Shown: in pieces, positions 5,169 to 6,851 of the stretch
How the letters are laid out: each line of letters begins with the position of its first letter
Position numbering within the stretch: the first letter of the stretch is position 1
Origin: Nitrospira lenta
Lineage (GTDB): Bacteria; Nitrospirota; Nitrospiria; Nitrospirales; Nitrospiraceae
DNA length: 6,851 nt
NCBI GenBank assembly: GCA_945906715.1
Contig: CAMDRK010000137.1
Location: 1 to 6,851, forward strand
Reading direction: 5' to 3'
Program-made: the position numbers and the translations under genes
Notes under the pieces: model-generated
Seen by the model: only the letters and a program-made list of their open reading frames with translations
The model's database searches: none
Told to the model about the DNA's origin: nothing

Positions 5169-6287
5169 TTACGACGGGTTTGCGACTTGGAACGAGCGTG
5201 TCAGCCCAAAGATGTAACTGGTCCCCTGCGCCAGATTGTTGTTGGAATCCCGTTCAAACGGGATCTGCGCGAAAAAGTAGGCCGATGTCATGTTTGTCCA
5301 ACTCGATTCAATGAGTTGCCCTAAGCCGACTTGGAACCCTGGTGAAAAGGCATAGTAGGTCGATCCGGTATTCGGCACCGCGCGGTTTTTAATAACGTCG
5401 TCAATCGGTATCGGATCACCGGGGAAACCAGCTCCGTCAGCAGGTGTTGCAGAGCGTAATAGCGACGAACTGAAATTATCGTGTACCAGATAGCGGTAGT
5501 TAACCTGGCCGGTGAGAACCAGCCATGGAGTTGCTACCAGATTCAGTCCGGCATTGAGCATGTATTCGTCGCCGAACCGATAGCCATCGTTGTTCCGGAA
5601 TGTGTGGCGGTAACTGGCCGATGCAAATTGGTTGAGCCGATGAGGGATCAATTCATAGGTCTGATAAATCGTCGGATTCAACCCGACTTGCCCCCTGCCG
5701 AGCTGTGCAGGCGACTCCATCACCTTTTCAGCGCTGTCATGAGCATGGGTATTGCCGGTCGGAAGATAGACGCCAAATCCCAGCACCACCATACTCCGAA
5801 TGGTGGGCAATACATTGTACTTGAGGGCAACACGTGTATCACCAATCCCATTGGCGGAGAAATTCGACGCATCGCCTTCGCCATTCGCTCCCCCCTCTCC
5901 TAGGCCATCGATGTGTTTGTGCGTGCGCCACATATAGGGGAGCGTGAGTTGTAGCCCGAACCGATCGGTGAGACCATAATTGAGGTCGAGCGTTGACTGC
6001 TGGGTAATGGTCCGAGTCTCCTGATGATGATCCAAAATTAACGCCCGGTCTGCCTGATCCACTGCTGCGATGACCCCATTGGTCCCATCCAATAATCGCA
6101 TGGGAGTGTAGTTGTACATCGCATTGACCGTGAGGAGGCCTGCCACCGGAACTTGCTGCTGGGATCCGATGACCACGAAACAGGTCACGGCGCCGCAGGA
6201 GGCTTGTGCCTGCTGGGCGACGGGCCACGAGAAGATAACGAGGGCAAGACTGAGGATAAGTCCGAGGATGAATCGTTTCGCTACCAT
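5169..6287 (-). CDS. Outer-membrane beta-barrel protein (Phenol_MetA_deg/transporter-like), paralogue 1
   Basis: A 372-residue protein. Residues 1-29 form a Sec signal peptide with cleavage near AQA. The mature part starts S-C31-GAVT-C36-FVVIGSQQQVP, the same C-x4-C opening as the barrel at 3007-4071. Strand-rich barrel sequence follows, with shared blocks YGLTDRFGLQLTLPY (104-118), DTRVALKYNVLP (150-161) and YELIPHRLNQFASASYRHT (211-229), ending in SYIFGLTRSFQV. The two barrels differ most in predicted loops. Here the loops carry extra His (H87, H88, H123, H125, H181, H183) missing from the other. The family role is outer-membrane transport or assembly; the substrate is unknown. ATG at 6285-6287 has only a weak, distant ribosome site (AAAGGG, 11 nt away). 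The gene follows peptide A by 120 nt and precedes the TlpA-like gene by 29 nt. Confidence 0.75.
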   Translation of the reverse strand: MVAKRFILGLILSLALVIFSWPVAQQAQASCGAVTCFVVIGSQQQVPVAGLLTVNAMYNYTPMRLLDGTNGVIAAVDQADRALILDHHQETRTITQQSTLDLNYGLTDRFGLQLTLPYMWRTHKHIDGLGEGGANGEGDASNFSANGIGDTRVALKYNVLPTIRSMVVLGFGVYLPTGNTHAHDSAEKVMESPAQLGRGQVGLNPTIYQTYELIPHRLNQFASASYRHTFRNNDGYRFGDEYMLNAGLNLVATPWLVLTGQVNYRYLVHDNFSSSLLRSATPADGAGFPGDPIPIDDVIKNRAVPNTGSTYYAFSPGFQVGLGQLIESSWTNMTSAYFFAQIPFERDSNNNLAQGTSYIFGLTRSFQVANPS

Positions 6288-6407
6288 AATAACGCTGACC
6301 CTTTCTCTCTATGAAGAATCGTTCCCATCCGCCTCACGCTGCCACCCACTCAGTGGATTGCACGGGAGACGGATATGGCCCTGCTGTGAGCCGATGAGCA
6401 ACGAAAA

Positions 6408-6713
6408 TTACAGAGAGAAAGACGGAGGGGCGCGGCTGGGAGAAATCCGGCAGGCCTCGACTGAGGGCTGCGCAAAATGGGGGAGCGTGACGAGTGCTAT
6501 GGGACTGAGTTCGGTTTGAAACGTGATCACCGCCGTATCGAGGACCGCTCCGGCGGCACACATCCAGGAGCAGAGCAGGGTGCCATGCGTGTCAGCCTGA
6601 TGCTGGGCATGGTGTCCGGCATGCTCGACCGACTGAGCCTGCGCCAATCCGCCGACGGAAAGGACACAGAGCACCAGGAGGATCGACAGAAATTTGAGGG
6701 CGACTTGGTTCAT
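6408..6713 (-). CDS. Small exported His/Cys-rich protein A, first gene of the operon
   Basis: A 101-residue protein with a clear Sec signal peptide (residues 1-27, core LSILLVLCVLSVGGLA, cleavage near AQA). The mature N-terminus holds H31, H34, H35, H38 and H43, then C48-S-W-M-C52, followed by AAGAV; the C-terminus has SPSRAPPSFSL and a further Cys (C88). Its ligand positions match peptide B exactly from H31 to C52. Soft metal binding through His and the CxxxC pair is the likely property; the metal and partner are inferred only. The open frame extends 44 codons upstream, but the ATG at 6711-6713 is chosen because the signal peptide starts there and the promoter at 6743-6772 would start the mRNA near 6736, inside the longer frame. 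The ribosome site is weak (GGA about 10 nt upstream). Confidence 0.75.
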   Translation of the reverse strand: MNQVALKFLSILLVLCVLSVGGLAQAQSVEHAGHHAQHQADTHGTLLCSWMCAAGAVLDTAVITFQTELSPIALVTLPHFAQPSVEACRISPSRAPPSFSL

Positions 6714-6742
6714 CGAAGGACAATCCAGTATGACGTTTCCGA

Positions 6743-6772
6743 ATTTTAATGGACCGCCACGAGGCCTGTCAA
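6743..6772 (-). promoter_or_regulatory. Sigma70-type promoter for the seven-gene operon
   Basis: On the minus strand a perfect TTGACA -35 (6767-6772) is followed after 18 nt by TAAAAT (6743-6748; five of six consensus bases). Transcription would start near 6736 and give a leader of about 23 nt before peptide A. It is the best promoter-like pair seen on this strand of the window. Confidence 0.6.
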
Positions 6773-6851
6773 TACGGTGACTCTCGCTGGGGCTTCTGCT
6801 TCTTATAGGATTCATAGAAAAGATGCTGTATACTGCGTCGAACATTTTTGG

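Larger units (their letters stand above)
998..6772 (-). other. Predicted operon: peptide A, barrel, TlpA-like, peptide B, barrel, peptide C, propeller lipoprotein
   Basis: Seven same-strand genes with gaps of 120, 29, 57, 155, 13 and 58 nt in transcription order. The only good promoter is at the right end, and strong hairpins occur only beyond the left end. All seven products have export signals or N-terminal hydrophobic segments. The 155-nt and 120-nt gaps leave room for internal control, so secondary promoters are not excluded. Confidence 0.6.

Noticed and set aside
4699..5217. 172-codon + strand open frame
   Set aside because: It is antisense to the TlpA-like gene, whose active-site motifs prove the coding strand.
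2616..6713. Copper-binding RiPP (bufferin-type) cassette
   Set aside because: The small peptides are His/Cys rich with signal peptides, but no MNIO/DUF692 enzyme or other RiPP maturase is present in the window.
6829..6834. TATACT as a + strand -10 box near the right edge
   Set aside because: No acceptable -35 lies 16-19 nt upstream and no + strand gene begins before the window ends.
1..6851. CRISPR array, insertion sequence, integrase or rRNA
   Set aside because: No regularly spaced repeats, transposase or integrase motifs, or rRNA-like sequence were found on either strand.

Overview
The window is a compact stretch of bacterial chromosome, moderately GC-rich by eye, coding mainly for exported proteins. 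Mature-start Cys-pair outer-membrane barrels, His/Cys-rich exported peptides and a TlpA-type thioredoxin fit a Gram-negative, possibly Nitrospirota (Nitrospira-like) organism. The phylum is an impression from protein style and is not proven by any marker gene here.

Left end (1-997): the 3' end of a TesA-like SGNH esterase gene runs in from outside (+ strand) and is followed by a hairpin terminator. Next comes a minus-strand gene for a 100-residue periplasmic HMA-fold protein that keeps only one Cys of the usual CxxC metal site. A second, about 90% identical copy of the tesA 3' end follows at 725-879. It is broken by a one-base loss in a T run. Two hairpins (898-925, 945-976) separate this from the main block.

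Main block (998-6772, all minus strand, read right to left): a good sigma70-type promoter at 6743-6772 leads into seven genes. They encode small His/Cys peptide A, a beta-barrel outer-membrane protein, a TlpA/ResA-like thiol-disulfide protein, small His/Cys peptide B, a second paralogous beta-barrel, small His/Cys peptide C and a beta-propeller lipoprotein. Gaps are 13-155 nt, and no convincing internal promoter or terminator was seen, so one operon is the simplest reading.

The most interesting signal is the three-member family of small exported proteins. Each has a hydrophobic N-terminus, a His cluster, a C-[SA]-W-x-C motif preceded by T-H, and a Pro-rich SR[AG]PP tail. Each sits directly upstream of a larger exported protein (barrel, barrel, propeller). 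In peptides A and B the His and Cys ligands fall at identical residue numbers. With the thiol-redox protein and the nearby HMA protein, this suggests an envelope metal-handling system, perhaps for copper, in which TlpA keeps the CxxxC thiols reduced. The metal and the function are inferences. The tail is reminiscent of DUF2946-type proteins, but membership is not established.
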